Below, piece after piece: positions 1 through 8,627 of a DNA stretch of 32,981 bases. Within the stretch, counting starts at the first letter, position 1. Each line of letters opens with the position of its first letter. Source of the DNA: Chloroflexota bacterium (GTDB taxonomy: Bacteria > Chloroflexota > Limnocylindria > P2-11E); the NCBI GenBank assembly GCA_005889075.1, contig VBDQ01000046.1, positions 1 to 32,981 of the forward strand. Reading direction: 5' to 3'. Below the pieces are notes generated by a model. It did not search any database. It was not told the DNA's origin and worked only from the letters and a program-made list of their open reading frames with translations. The position numbers were made by a program, and so were the translations under genes.

Positions 1-934
1 AGCCGATGCCCTCGACCATGAGCGCGAACCCCGGGCCGCTCGTCGCCGTCGCGGCACGTACGCCCATGTGCGCGGCGCCGATGGCCATGTTGATCGAGCT
101 GATCTCGTCCTCGCACTGCACGACGAGCAGCTTGTAGTCGCGCTGCTGGCGTTCGAGAAACACGCTCTCGTCCGTCGCCGGCGAGATCGGGTAATACGTC
201 TGAAACGCACAGCCGGCCTTCAGCTTCGCGATCGCGTGGATCTCGTATCCCTTTGCGAGGATGCGCGCCTTCTGTTCGGTGTGCGGCTTGAGCGTGTAGG
301 GGAATGCCTTCGTGTCGAAGTGATCGCGCACGTACTCGAACGCGAGCTTCGCGGCGCGCACGTTCAGCTCGCCGACCTCGGAGCGCTTTCCCTTGAACTG
401 GGAACGGATGACCTCGGCGACAAGATCGAACGGGTAGTCGCATAGGGCGAGTGACGCACCCAGCCCGACGGTGTTCTTCATCACCTCGTAGCGACGCGCC
501 TGGTCGCCCTTGCCGACCTCCTCGAGCGCCTTCTTGATGATGTCCATGAACGGGACGGCGTAGTAGCGGAGATCTTTGCGCGCACTCGCGTCGAGATCGC
601 CGAGGTCGGCGTCGTAGATCACGCCGCCGCCTTCGTTGATCTCGGCGAGGTGCCCGAAATGAGTCGCCCAACGACGGTGGTCGCCATCGCCGGCGAGGGT
701 CTCGTGGTCGAGCGCGACGAGGATGTCGGCCTTGTCCTTATACGAGCGCACGTCCTCGTCGTCGACGCGCACGCGATAGAAGGAGTGCTTGCCCATGATG
801 TTGGAGTGGTATTCGATGTTGGCGTAGACGCGTAGACCCGCTCTCGAGCAGGCCTTCGCGAACACCTCGGCGGATGCGTTGATCCCACTTCCCTGGGGGC
901 CGCCGATCATCCATGTGAGTCGGTTCTTTTGCAC
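1..934 (-). CDS. korA: 2-oxoacid:ferredoxin oxidoreductase subunit alpha with fused gamma domain (KorA-like), partial, runs off left edge
   Basis: Manual reverse-complement translation from GTG 934 has no stop to base 1: MQKNRLTWMIGGPQGSGINASAEVFAKACSRAGLRVYANIEYHSNIMGKHSFYRVRVDDEDVRSYKDKADILVALDHE... then ...AGCAFQTYYPISPATDESVFLERQQRDYKLLVVQCEDEISSINMAIGAAHMGVRAATATSGPGFALMVEGIG. Absent from the ORF track because it is open at the edge. Confidence 0.9.
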   Translation of the reverse strand, partial: MQKNRLTWMIGGPQGSGINASAEVFAKACSRAGLRVYANIEYHSNIMGKHSFYRVRVDDEDVRSYKDKADILVALDHETLAGDGDHRRWATHFGHLAEINEGGGVIYDADLGDLDASARKDLRYYAVPFMDIIKKALEEVGKGDQARRYEVMKNTVGLGASLALCDYPFDLVAEVIRSQFKGKRSEVGELNVRAAKLAFEYVRDHFDTKAFPYTLKPHTEQKARILAKGYEIHAIAKLKAGCAFQTYYPISPATDESVFLERQQRDYKLLVVQCEDEISSINMAIGAAHMGVRAATATSGPGFALMVEGIG

Positions 935-947
935 GTCGGAACGTCTA

Positions 948-2360
948 TTGTACGTTTTCGAGTTGAGCTCTCGTCGCGAGCGAGACACGCTGGGCGAGAT
1001 CGAAGTTCCGGCCAGCGCGCTGTGGGGCGCGCAGACCCAGCGGGCGATCCAGAACTACCCGATCAGTGGACTCCGGGCATATCCCGCGTTCATTCGGGCA
1101 TTCGTGCGCATCAAGCGAGCGGCGGCGCTCGCGAACGCGGAGTCCGGCCGACTCGACGCAAAGCGAAGCGAAGCGATCCTCGCCGCGTGCGACGAGGTCC
1201 TGGCCGGCCAGCACCTGGATCAATTCGTTGTCGATGTCTTCCACTCGGGAGCGGGCGTCTCGTTCCACATGAACGTGAACGAGGTTCTCGCCAACCGCGC
1301 CAATCAGATCCTGGGCAGTGGGCTGGGTACCTACGAGCACGTCAACCCGAACGATCACGTAAACATGGCGCAGTCGACAAACGACACGACGCCCACGGCG
1401 ATGCGGCTCGCCGCACTCGAGCTCACCAAGCCGCTGTGCGAGGAGCTCGACCGTCTCGCTGGCGCGATCGACGAGAAGGCTGAGCGCTACGCGGGATGCG
1501 TGAAGCCGGGCCGCACGCACCTGCAGGACGCGGTGCCAATCACGTTCGGTCAGGAGTTCTCGGGGTGGGCGGAGCGCATCCGCGGCGCCGCTTCGCGCCT
1601 GCGCGCGGGTCGAGCAGAGCTCTGCGAGCTCGGGATCGGCGGCAGCGCCGCCGGAACCGCGCTGAACGTGGACCCAAAGTTCCGCGGACGCGTCTGCGGG
1701 CTGCTTGCCGAGTGGTACGGCGAGCCGATCGTGCCGTCGAAGAATCTCTTCGCCGCGATGCAGTCGATGGCGCCGTTCGTCCGCATTTCGAGCGGCATGC
1801 GCACCGCGGCGATCGAGATCTCGAGCATCTGCAACGACATCCGGCTGCTCGTCTCAGGACCGCGGACAGGGTTCGGCGAAATCTCGATCCCGGCGGTGCA
1901 ACCGGGCTCGTCGATCATGCCGGGCAAAGTCAATCCGGCGATCCCCGAGATGGTCAACCAGGTCTGCTTCCAGGTCATCGGCAACGACACCGCGGTCGCC
2001 TGGGGCGCGCAGGCGGGACAGCTGGAGCTCAACGTCATGATGCCGGGCATCAATTTCGCGATCTGCTTCTCGGCGACGATCCTCGCGAACGCAGTCCGAG
2101 CGCTGCGCGAGCGCACGATCGAGGGGCTGACCGTGGATGAGGAGCGCGCGAAGGAGCTCATGGACATGAGCCCATCGCTCATCGTCACGGCGCTCTCGCC
2201 GCATATCGGCTACGCCAAGGCCGCCGCGCTCGTGAAACGCGCACTCGCGGAACGTCGCGCGCTCATCGATGTGGCACTCGACGAGAAGGTCATGAAGGAG
2301 GCGGACCTCCGGCGCGTGCTCGATCCGCTCCCGATGACGAAGGGCGGCGTCCAGAAGTGA
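948..2360 (+). CDS. aspA: Aspartate ammonia-lyase / class II fumarase superfamily protein (aspartase-like)
   Basis: Superfamily signature GSSIMPGKVNPAIPEMVNQVCFQVIGNDTAV; the PEMVNQVCFQVIGND part resembles aspartase more than FumC. No ATG near the conserved N-terminus; TTG 948 or TTG 963 are likely starts. Confidence 0.85.
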   Translation: MYVFELSSRRERDTLGEIEVPASALWGAQTQRAIQNYPISGLRAYPAFIRAFVRIKRAAALANAESGRLDAKRSEAILAACDEVLAGQHLDQFVVDVFHSGAGVSFHMNVNEVLANRANQILGSGLGTYEHVNPNDHVNMAQSTNDTTPTAMRLAALELTKPLCEELDRLAGAIDEKAERYAGCVKPGRTHLQDAVPITFGQEFSGWAERIRGAASRLRAGRAELCELGIGGSAAGTALNVDPKFRGRVCGLLAEWYGEPIVPSKNLFAAMQSMAPFVRISSGMRTAAIEISSICNDIRLLVSGPRTGFGEISIPAVQPGSSIMPGKVNPAIPEMVNQVCFQVIGNDTAVAWGAQAGQLELNVMMPGINFAICFSATILANAVRALRERTIEGLTVDEERAKELMDMSPSLIVTALSPHIGYAKAAALVKRALAERRALIDVALDEKVMKEADLRRVLDPLPMTKGGVQK

Positions 2361-3172
2361 TCGGGCATCCAGGCTGGGGGCAAATCGACAAGACCGCCGA
2401 TCCCGCTGGTTACGTCGAATACCTCCGCAAGGTGAGCGCGCTCGATTTGGTTCAGGTCTGGAAGCTCAAGAGCATCCAGCTCATGGCCGTCGAGCCCGGC
2501 CAGCGCGTGCTCGATGCCGGCTGCGGGAGCGGCGACGAAGTGATCGCCCTCGCGCGGATTGTTGGCGAGCGCGGGACGAGCGTCGGGGTCGATGCGAGCG
2601 AGGCGATGATCGGCGAGGCCAGACGGCGTGCGCAGGATGCGGGAGTGCGCGTGGAGCTGAAGATCGGGGATGCGCACGCCTTGCCATTCCCCGACGCGAG
2701 CTTCGATGCCGCTCGCATCGAGCGCACCCTGCAGCATCTGGCGAATCCGGACCGAGCGATCGCCGAGCTTCGGCGGGTCACCCGCGCCGGCGGACGCGTC
2801 GTTGCTGCCGATCCCGACTGGGCGACCCTCACCGTCGATGCGCCGGACGAAGAAGCGAGTGCGGTCGTCGTGCGTGCGCACGTCACCCACGTGACGAACG
2901 GAACGATGGGCCGGCAGCTTCGCCGGAGATTCATCGATGCCGGCTTCGAGGACGTTGCTTTCAAGCCGATGGCATTCGCGGTGACGGACCTCGCAGTTGC
3001 GGATCCGATCGTGGGGCTCACCGAGGGGGCGGGCGAGGCCGTCGGCGATGGAATGATCAGCGCCGGGCGCGCACAGGCATGGCTCGACTCGCTAAAGGCA
3101 GCGGATAGTCGCGGACGATTCGTGGCATCGCTGACGGGGTTCATCGTCTCCGGTCGCGTACCGGCCGCCTAG
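2357..3172 (+). CDS. Class I SAM-dependent methyltransferase (UbiE/Methyltransf_11-like)
   Basis: Motif I VLDAGCGSGDEVIALA, then VGVDASEAMIGEARRRA, FPDASFDAARIERTLQHLANPDRAIAELRRVTRAGGRVV. GTG start overlaps the upstream TGA (GTGA). Confidence 0.88.
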   Translation: MIGHPGWGQIDKTADPAGYVEYLRKVSALDLVQVWKLKSIQLMAVEPGQRVLDAGCGSGDEVIALARIVGERGTSVGVDASEAMIGEARRRAQDAGVRVELKIGDAHALPFPDASFDAARIERTLQHLANPDRAIAELRRVTRAGGRVVAADPDWATLTVDAPDEEASAVVVRAHVTHVTNGTMGRQLRRRFIDAGFEDVAFKPMAFAVTDLAVADPIVGLTEGAGEAVGDGMISAGRAQAWLDSLKAADSRGRFVASLTGFIVSGRVPAA

Positions 3173-3178
3173 CTCCCG

Positions 3179-4747
3179 GTGGAGGCGGCAAAGCTTCTCC
3201 TCGCGCTGCTGGTCGTCGTCGCCATCATGGTCACGGTCTCGCGCAGGCTCCGCGTTCCCTATCCGGTGCTCCTCCTCTTGGGCGGGCTCGCGATCGGAGC
3301 TCTGCCGATCGCGCCGCGTCTCGAGATCCCACCCGATGCGGTCCTCGTCCTCGTGCTCCCGCCTCTCGTCTACGTCGCCGCGTTCTTCACTCCCATACGC
3401 AGCTTCCGCGCGGACATCGGCAACATCGCGTCGCTCGCGGTTGGCCTCGTGCTCGCGAGCACCGTCGTGGCTGCGGGGGTGGCGCTGCTGATCGTTCCGG
3501 GCATGACCGTGCCAGTCGCGATCGCCCTCGGCGCGATCGTTTCGCCGCCTGATGAGGTCGCAGCGACCGCGGTAATGGAGCGCCTCGCCGTCCCCCGCCG
3601 AGTGATCGCGCTGCTCGACGGAGAGGCGCTCCTCAACGACGCGACCGCGCTGACTGTGTACAAGGTGGCGCTCGTTGCGGCGGCGGCAGCCGCGCCGAGC
3701 CTCTCACCGGCGCCGATCGGGAGCTTCTTCGTGGTCGCCGCTTTCGGGATCGCAGTCGGGCTCGCGGTCGGCTGGGTCGTCGCATGGATCCGTTCGCGGC
3801 TGTCAGACGTTCCGGTGGAGATCACGGTGTCCCTGCTCACGCCGTACGCCGCCTACCTTCCGGCGGAGCTCATCGGCGGGTCGGGCATTCTCGCGGCCGT
3901 GACCGCCGGCCTGTATCTCGGCCGACGCTCGTCCCGGATCATGGGTTCGGATACGCGCCTGGCCGGGCGTGCGTTCTGGGAGATGCTGGTCTTCCTCTTG
4001 AACGGACTGGTATTCATCCTCATCGGTCTCGAGATCTCCGCGCTGGCGCGCGACGTCGACCGCGCGACGATCGCGGAGCTCGGCCTGGCCGGAATCGCCG
4101 TGACCGTCGCCCTCCTCGCGGTCCGCGCCGTATGGATCCTCGCGATCGCCGCGTGGCAGCGGCTCGTACTGCGCGCACGCGATCCATTGGCCCCTCCCGA
4201 GATCGGCGTGCTGTCGTGGTCCGGGATGCGTGGCGCGGTCTCGCTCGCGGCGGCACTCGCGATCCCGCTCGCGCTCCCGAGCGGGTCGCCTTTCCCGGCC
4301 CGGAACGCGGTCATCGCGATCACGTTCGTCGTCATCCTGGTGACTCTCCTCGGGCAGGGCACGTTGCTGCCGCTGGTGATCAGGGCCGTGCGACTCGGCG
4401 CCGACGACGACGCATCTGCCGAAGAGACGCAGGCGCGCCGCGAGCTGCTCGGGGAGGCAATGCGCCGCATCGACGATCTCTACGAGCGCTGGCCCGGGCA
4501 TCGTCCGCTCCTTGACCAGATCCGCACCGCTTACCAGCACCGTGCGGAACATGAGGAGCAGCTCGACGAAGCGCCAGGGAGTGAGGCCGAGCAGGAGCTC
4601 GTCGAGCACCGACAGATCCGCCGCGACGTCATCGACGCCCAGCGCGACGCGCTCCTGCGCATGCGTGACCGCGGCGCGATCGACGACGACGTGCTGCGGA
4701 ATATCGAGCGCGACCTCGACCTCGAAGAGATACGTATGGAGGCGTGA
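3179..4747 (+). CDS. NhaP/CPA1-type Na+(K+)/H+ antiporter
   Basis: Multi-TM protein with CPA1 motifs (GAIVSPPDEVAATAVMERLAVPRRVIALLDGEALLNDATAL; SWSGMRGAVSLAAALAIPL) and a charged cytosolic C-terminus. Confidence 0.9.
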   Translation: MEAAKLLLALLVVVAIMVTVSRRLRVPYPVLLLLGGLAIGALPIAPRLEIPPDAVLVLVLPPLVYVAAFFTPIRSFRADIGNIASLAVGLVLASTVVAAGVALLIVPGMTVPVAIALGAIVSPPDEVAATAVMERLAVPRRVIALLDGEALLNDATALTVYKVALVAAAAAAPSLSPAPIGSFFVVAAFGIAVGLAVGWVVAWIRSRLSDVPVEITVSLLTPYAAYLPAELIGGSGILAAVTAGLYLGRRSSRIMGSDTRLAGRAFWEMLVFLLNGLVFILIGLEISALARDVDRATIAELGLAGIAVTVALLAVRAVWILAIAAWQRLVLRARDPLAPPEIGVLSWSGMRGAVSLAAALAIPLALPSGSPFPARNAVIAITFVVILVTLLGQGTLLPLVIRAVRLGADDDASAEETQARRELLGEAMRRIDDLYERWPGHRPLLDQIRTAYQHRAEHEEQLDEAPGSEAEQELVEHRQIRRDVIDAQRDALLRMRDRGAIDDDVLRNIERDLDLEEIRMEA

Positions 4748-4748
4748 C

Positions 4749-6089
4749 ATGGCGCCCGCCGATCTGACTGGAGAGGTGACCGACCTCCTTCAGCAGCTCA
4801 TCCGCAATCGCTGCGTGAACGACGGGACGCCTGCCTCCGGTCACGAGGTCCGCAGCGTCGATCTCCTCGAAAGCTACCTGCGGTTTCCGGGCGCGGAGCT
4901 CAAACGCTACGAGCCTGTGCCTGGCCGCGCGAGCCTCGTGCTTCGCATCCCGGGCAGCGATCCCCGAGCGCCGACGCTCCATTTCATGGGCCACACCGAC
5001 GTCGTCCCGGTCACGCCGTCCGGCTGGCGGCACGATCCCTTCGCCGGCGAGCTGATCGACGGCGAAGTCTGGGGCCGTGGCGCGGTCGACATGCTCGACA
5101 TCACCTCGTCGATGGCCGTCGCCGTGCGACGGCTGATGGAGAGCGATTTCCGCCCGAAGGGAACCCTCGTCTACTCCGCGGTGGCCGACGAGGAGGCGAT
5201 GGGAACGTTCGGCGCGCAGTGGCTCGTCGAGAACGCCTGGAACGACGTGCGCTGCGAGTATCTCGTGACGGAGTTCGGCGGCGCCCGGCTGCCGCTTCGC
5301 GGCACGATCAAGCTGCCGATCATGACCTCCGAGAAGGGCTCCCACTGGGTGCGACTTCGCATGCGGGGCACGCCGGGCCACGGGTCGTTGCCGTACCAGT
5401 CGGATAACGCGCTTGTCAAAGCGGCCGAGCTCGCCACCCGCATCGCGCGGTACAAGGCTCCACTCAGGCTGAGCGATCTCTGGAAGCGCTTCATCGAGCG
5501 TCTCGAGCTCGCCGCGCCGGCACGGCTCGGGCTCACCAATCCCGCGACGTTCGACATCGCGCTCAAGGGTGCCCCCGAAGGCGCTGCTGGTCTCTTCTAC
5601 TCCGCGACGCGCACGACGTTCTCGCCCAACGTCGTCCAGGCCGGGGTCAAGACAAACGTCATCCCCGACAGCGCCGAGCTCTACGTCGATGTCCGTACGG
5701 TTGCGGGTGACGAAGGGCCTGAGGTGCGCAAGATGCTCCGTGAGGCGGCCGGCGACCAGCTCTGGCGCGACGTCGAGATCGTCGACGAGGGCGAGAATCC
5801 GGCGACGCAGTCTCCGATCGGTTCGCCGCTGTGGGACGCACTCACTCGGGTGACTCAGCGGCTCGTCCCGGGCTCCGAGACGGTCCCGTTCATTTTTGTC
5901 GCGGCCACCGATGCGCGCTTCTTTCGCCGCAAGGGAGTCACCGCGTACGGCTACGGACTCCGGAGCGATCGGATCTCACTGAGGGAGTTCTTCAGGATGT
6001 TCCACGGCAACGACGAGCGGATCGATCAGGAGTCGCTGCGCCTTTCGACACTGCTCTGGGAGGAGACGGCACGGCTCTTCCTCGGCTGA
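4749..6089 (+). CDS. M20 family metallopeptidase (ArgE/DapE/CPG2-like)
   Basis: HFMGHTDVVPVTPSGWRHDPFAGELIDGEVWGRGAVDM and DEEAMGTFGAQWLVEN. ATG 4749 follows the upstream stop (TGAcATG); the 4512 ORF start overlaps the antiporter and is rejected. Confidence 0.9.
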   Translation: MAPADLTGEVTDLLQQLIRNRCVNDGTPASGHEVRSVDLLESYLRFPGAELKRYEPVPGRASLVLRIPGSDPRAPTLHFMGHTDVVPVTPSGWRHDPFAGELIDGEVWGRGAVDMLDITSSMAVAVRRLMESDFRPKGTLVYSAVADEEAMGTFGAQWLVENAWNDVRCEYLVTEFGGARLPLRGTIKLPIMTSEKGSHWVRLRMRGTPGHGSLPYQSDNALVKAAELATRIARYKAPLRLSDLWKRFIERLELAAPARLGLTNPATFDIALKGAPEGAAGLFYSATRTTFSPNVVQAGVKTNVIPDSAELYVDVRTVAGDEGPEVRKMLREAAGDQLWRDVEIVDEGENPATQSPIGSPLWDALTRVTQRLVPGSETVPFIFVAATDARFFRRKGVTAYGYGLRSDRISLREFFRMFHGNDERIDQESLRLSTLLWEETARLFLG

Positions 6090-6571
6090 GCGGCGCGAGC
6101 TTCAGTCGGGATCGCCGCTATCGCTATCGGCTGTGGCGTCGTTGGGACGCCGCGCGACCGGTCGTCGCGTTCGTGATGCTGAACCCGTCGACCGCGGACG
6201 CCGCTCGCGACGATCCGACCATCCGGCGCTGCATCGGCTTCGCGAGGTCGTGGGGCTACGGTCGCCTCGAAGTCGTGAACCTCTTCGCCTACCGCGCGAC
6301 CGATCCGCGGTCGCTTCGCCATGTCCCGGATCCCGTTGGCCCGGCGAACCTCCGCCATCTCGCGGCGGCGACCGCGCGAGCGCGTCTGGTCATCGCGGCA
6401 TGGGGCGGCGATCCGAGCGCGAACGACGCTCCGGCGCGAAAGCGCGTTCTCAGTCGGCCGGAGCTTCGCTGCCTCGGGCTGACGCGATCGGGAGCGCCGC
6501 GCCATCCGCTCTACGTGCCCGCGACCGCGAGGCCCAGGCGCGTTCGGCCCGTCCGACGATCCGTCGGGTGA
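6086..6571 (+). CDS. DUF1643 domain-containing protein
   Basis: FSRDRRYRYRLWRRWDAARPVVAFVMLNPSTADAARDDPTIRRCIGFARSWGYGRLEVVNLFAYRATDP...CLGLTRSGAPRHPLYVP matches the DUF1643 pattern. No ATG/GTG/TTG before the conserved N-terminus within the plausible range; CTG 6086 in a CTGA overlap is the likely start. Confidence 0.82.
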   Translation: MSGASFSRDRRYRYRLWRRWDAARPVVAFVMLNPSTADAARDDPTIRRCIGFARSWGYGRLEVVNLFAYRATDPRSLRHVPDPVGPANLRHLAAATARARLVIAAWGGDPSANDAPARKRVLSRPELRCLGLTRSGAPRHPLYVPATARPRRVRPVRRSVG

Positions 6572-7208
6572 GCGCGTCCATGGCCGCGTAGCCGGCACCG
6601 ATGCCGGTCGGCGGATTACCCGCCGGGAGCATGAGCGCGGGCAAGACCGGCGACCAGCGCCAGATGCCGAGCGAGGTGCCGTACAGCTCGAGAGCGGTGG
6701 TCATCGCGAAGCTCACGGCGTAGAGCAGCGGATAGCGTCCACGCAGGATGAAACGCAGGAATACCGCCCAGGTCACGAAGCCCAGAAGATCGGGCAGCGG
6801 GCGCGCGATGAGGCCATAGGCCATCCACCCGGTCGCGCCGAGCGTGACCGCGATCACGATCGTTCGCGCGTTGCGCATGAGTACAGGCAGCGCCGCCGCT
6901 CGCAGTGCCGTGAGGTAGAAGAGCCCGTGTCCGGCCGGAACGTAGAGGGGCAGGTTCGCGAGGCGGTAGGTGTACGCGCCCCAGACAAGCGAGCCGATGC
7001 ACTCGAGGATGGTGGCGATGGCGACGAGGGCGAGGACCTGCCGGCGGATCGGCACGGATTGCGTGAGGAGCGCGGCGCCGAGGAAGAGCCAAGCGACCAC
7101 CGAGACCAAGAGCTGGCCGGTCGGGGTCGTGCTCCGGTCGATCCAGAGGGCCGTGCCCGAGAATGCGGCGAACGCGACGAGAAGGACGAAGGTCGCGCGA
7201 GCGCTCAC
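6450..7208 (-). CDS. Multi-pass integral membrane protein of unknown function
   Basis: GTG 7208: MSARATFVLLVAFAAFSGTALWIDRS..., several hydrophobic helices, conserved-looking LELYGTSLGIWRWSPVLPALMLPAGNPPTGIGAGYAAMDA. AGGGAGGGACA before GTG resembles an SD. Confidence 0.78.
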   Translation of the reverse strand: MSARATFVLLVAFAAFSGTALWIDRSTTPTGQLLVSVVAWLFLGAALLTQSVPIRRQVLALVAIATILECIGSLVWGAYTYRLANLPLYVPAGHGLFYLTALRAAALPVLMRNARTIVIAVTLGATGWMAYGLIARPLPDLLGFVTWAVFLRFILRGRYPLLYAVSFAMTTALELYGTSLGIWRWSPVLPALMLPAGNPPTGIGAGYAAMDALTRRIVGRAERAWASRSRARRADGAALPIASARGSEAPAD

Positions 7209-7252
7209 TGTCCCTCCCTGCCGATCGAAAACGACGATATCGTGAGCGTCCC

Positions 7253-8626
7253 ATGCCCACGTATCAGGCCCCGCGCGGCATGCGGGACCTGCTCCCCGAG
7301 GAAGCCGCCGGGTTCGACGCATTGGAGGCGGTCATCCGAGCGCGCGCCGCGCGCTACGGCTACCCGCGCATCGACACGCCGGTCGTCGAGGACCGCAGGG
7401 TCTTCCTCAAGACCGTTGGCGAGGCGACGGACATCGGCTACGAGATGTACGACGTCGGACATGCCGGCGAAGGTGGGCTCACGCTTCGACCGGAAGGCAC
7501 CGCGGCCGTCACGCGAGCCGTTCTCGAGCACGGGCTCCACCGCGCGCCGCAGCCGCTTCGGTTCTTCTACTGGGAGCCGATGTTCCGCGGGCAGCGCACG
7601 CAGCTTCTCCGCTATCGCCAGTTCTGGCAGTGGGGCCTCGAGTGCTACGGAGCGGGGGAACCCCCCGCGGACCTCGAGATGATCGAGTTCAGCGCCGGAC
7701 TCTTCGCCGAGCTCGGGCTCACCGAGTTCGAGCTCGTCGCCAACACCGTCGGCGATGCGAAATGCCAGCCGAAGGTCCGCGAGACCCTCGAGGCGTACTT
7801 CGCCGCCCACCGTGACTCGCTTTCACCGGAGTCGCAACGTCGCCTCGGAGCGAACGTGCTGCGGATCCTCGATTCCAAGGACCCGCGCGACCGGGCGGTG
7901 ACGACGGCCGCGCCAAAGCCCTACGACATCGTGTGCGACGAGGACCGGCGGCACTTCGATTCAATCGTCGAAGGGCTCGACCGCCTCAACATCGCCTACC
8001 GCGTCGAGCCGACGCTCGTGCGCGGGCTCGACTACTACACCCGGACGGTCTTCGAGTTCTGGCTCACGAATCCCGAGTACACCAAGGCCGGCCACATCTC
8101 GGTGGCCGGCGGCGGTCGATACGACGATCTCGTCGAGCTCATGGGCGGACCGTCGACGCCGGGGGTAGGTCTGGCCGGAGGGGTCGATGTCCTTTATTAC
8201 GCGCTGAAGCAGCAAGGCGTGCGGATCGAGGCCGATCTCAGCGCGGACGTGGCTATCCTCTCCGCTGAAAAGGGCGACGGGACCGATCGGCTCCAGCTGG
8301 CGGCGCCGCTGCGCCAGGACGGGTTCAGCGTGGCGATCGAATATTCGGACCGGCCGCTCGACAAGCAGCTCGAGAGCGCGGTGAAGCACGGGGCGAAGGT
8401 CGCGGTCATTCGCGGGACGCCCGAGGCCCGTGGAGGGAACGTCATCGTGCGCGATCTCGTCAACAAGCAGCAGCGCGTCACGCGGCTCGCCGCGGTGCGC
8501 ACCGAGGTCGGACGCCACGTGAAGCGGCGTCCGGTGCCGAAGCTGTCCGAGGCTTCGCCGCATGCCGACGAGCACGAGGCCGGCGCGGCGGGAGAGGCTC
8601 CATACGTGCCGGACGACCGGGACTGA
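7253..8626 (+). CDS. hisS: Histidyl-tRNA synthetase
   Basis: MPTYQAPRGMRDLLPEEA, LTLRPEGTAAVTRAVLEH, FYWEPMFRGQR..RYRQFWQWGLE, LVRGLDYYTRTVFEF, GGGRYDDLVELMGG. Confidence 0.95.
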   Translation: MPTYQAPRGMRDLLPEEAAGFDALEAVIRARAARYGYPRIDTPVVEDRRVFLKTVGEATDIGYEMYDVGHAGEGGLTLRPEGTAAVTRAVLEHGLHRAPQPLRFFYWEPMFRGQRTQLLRYRQFWQWGLECYGAGEPPADLEMIEFSAGLFAELGLTEFELVANTVGDAKCQPKVRETLEAYFAAHRDSLSPESQRRLGANVLRILDSKDPRDRAVTTAAPKPYDIVCDEDRRHFDSIVEGLDRLNIAYRVEPTLVRGLDYYTRTVFEFWLTNPEYTKAGHISVAGGGRYDDLVELMGGPSTPGVGLAGGVDVLYYALKQQGVRIEADLSADVAILSAEKGDGTDRLQLAAPLRQDGFSVAIEYSDRPLDKQLESAVKHGAKVAVIRGTPEARGGNVIVRDLVNKQQRVTRLAAVRTEVGRHVKRRPVPKLSEASPHADEHEAGAAGEAPYVPDDRD

Positions 8627-8627
8627 C

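Noticed and set aside
1150-1180. GCGAAGCGAAGCGA short tandem repeat in aspA
   Set aside because: Only two to three units within coding sequence and explained by AKRSEA codons.
4512-4748. 5' extension of the M20 peptidase ORF
   Set aside because: Arg/Ser-rich out-of-frame reading of the antiporter 3' end; ATG 4749 immediately follows the antiporter stop and fits the family N-terminus.
3803-4750. Long antisense ORF (315 aa) opposite the antiporter
   Set aside because: Arg/Asp/Glu/His-rich composition typical of antisense of GC-rich genes; the + strand has clear CPA1 motifs.
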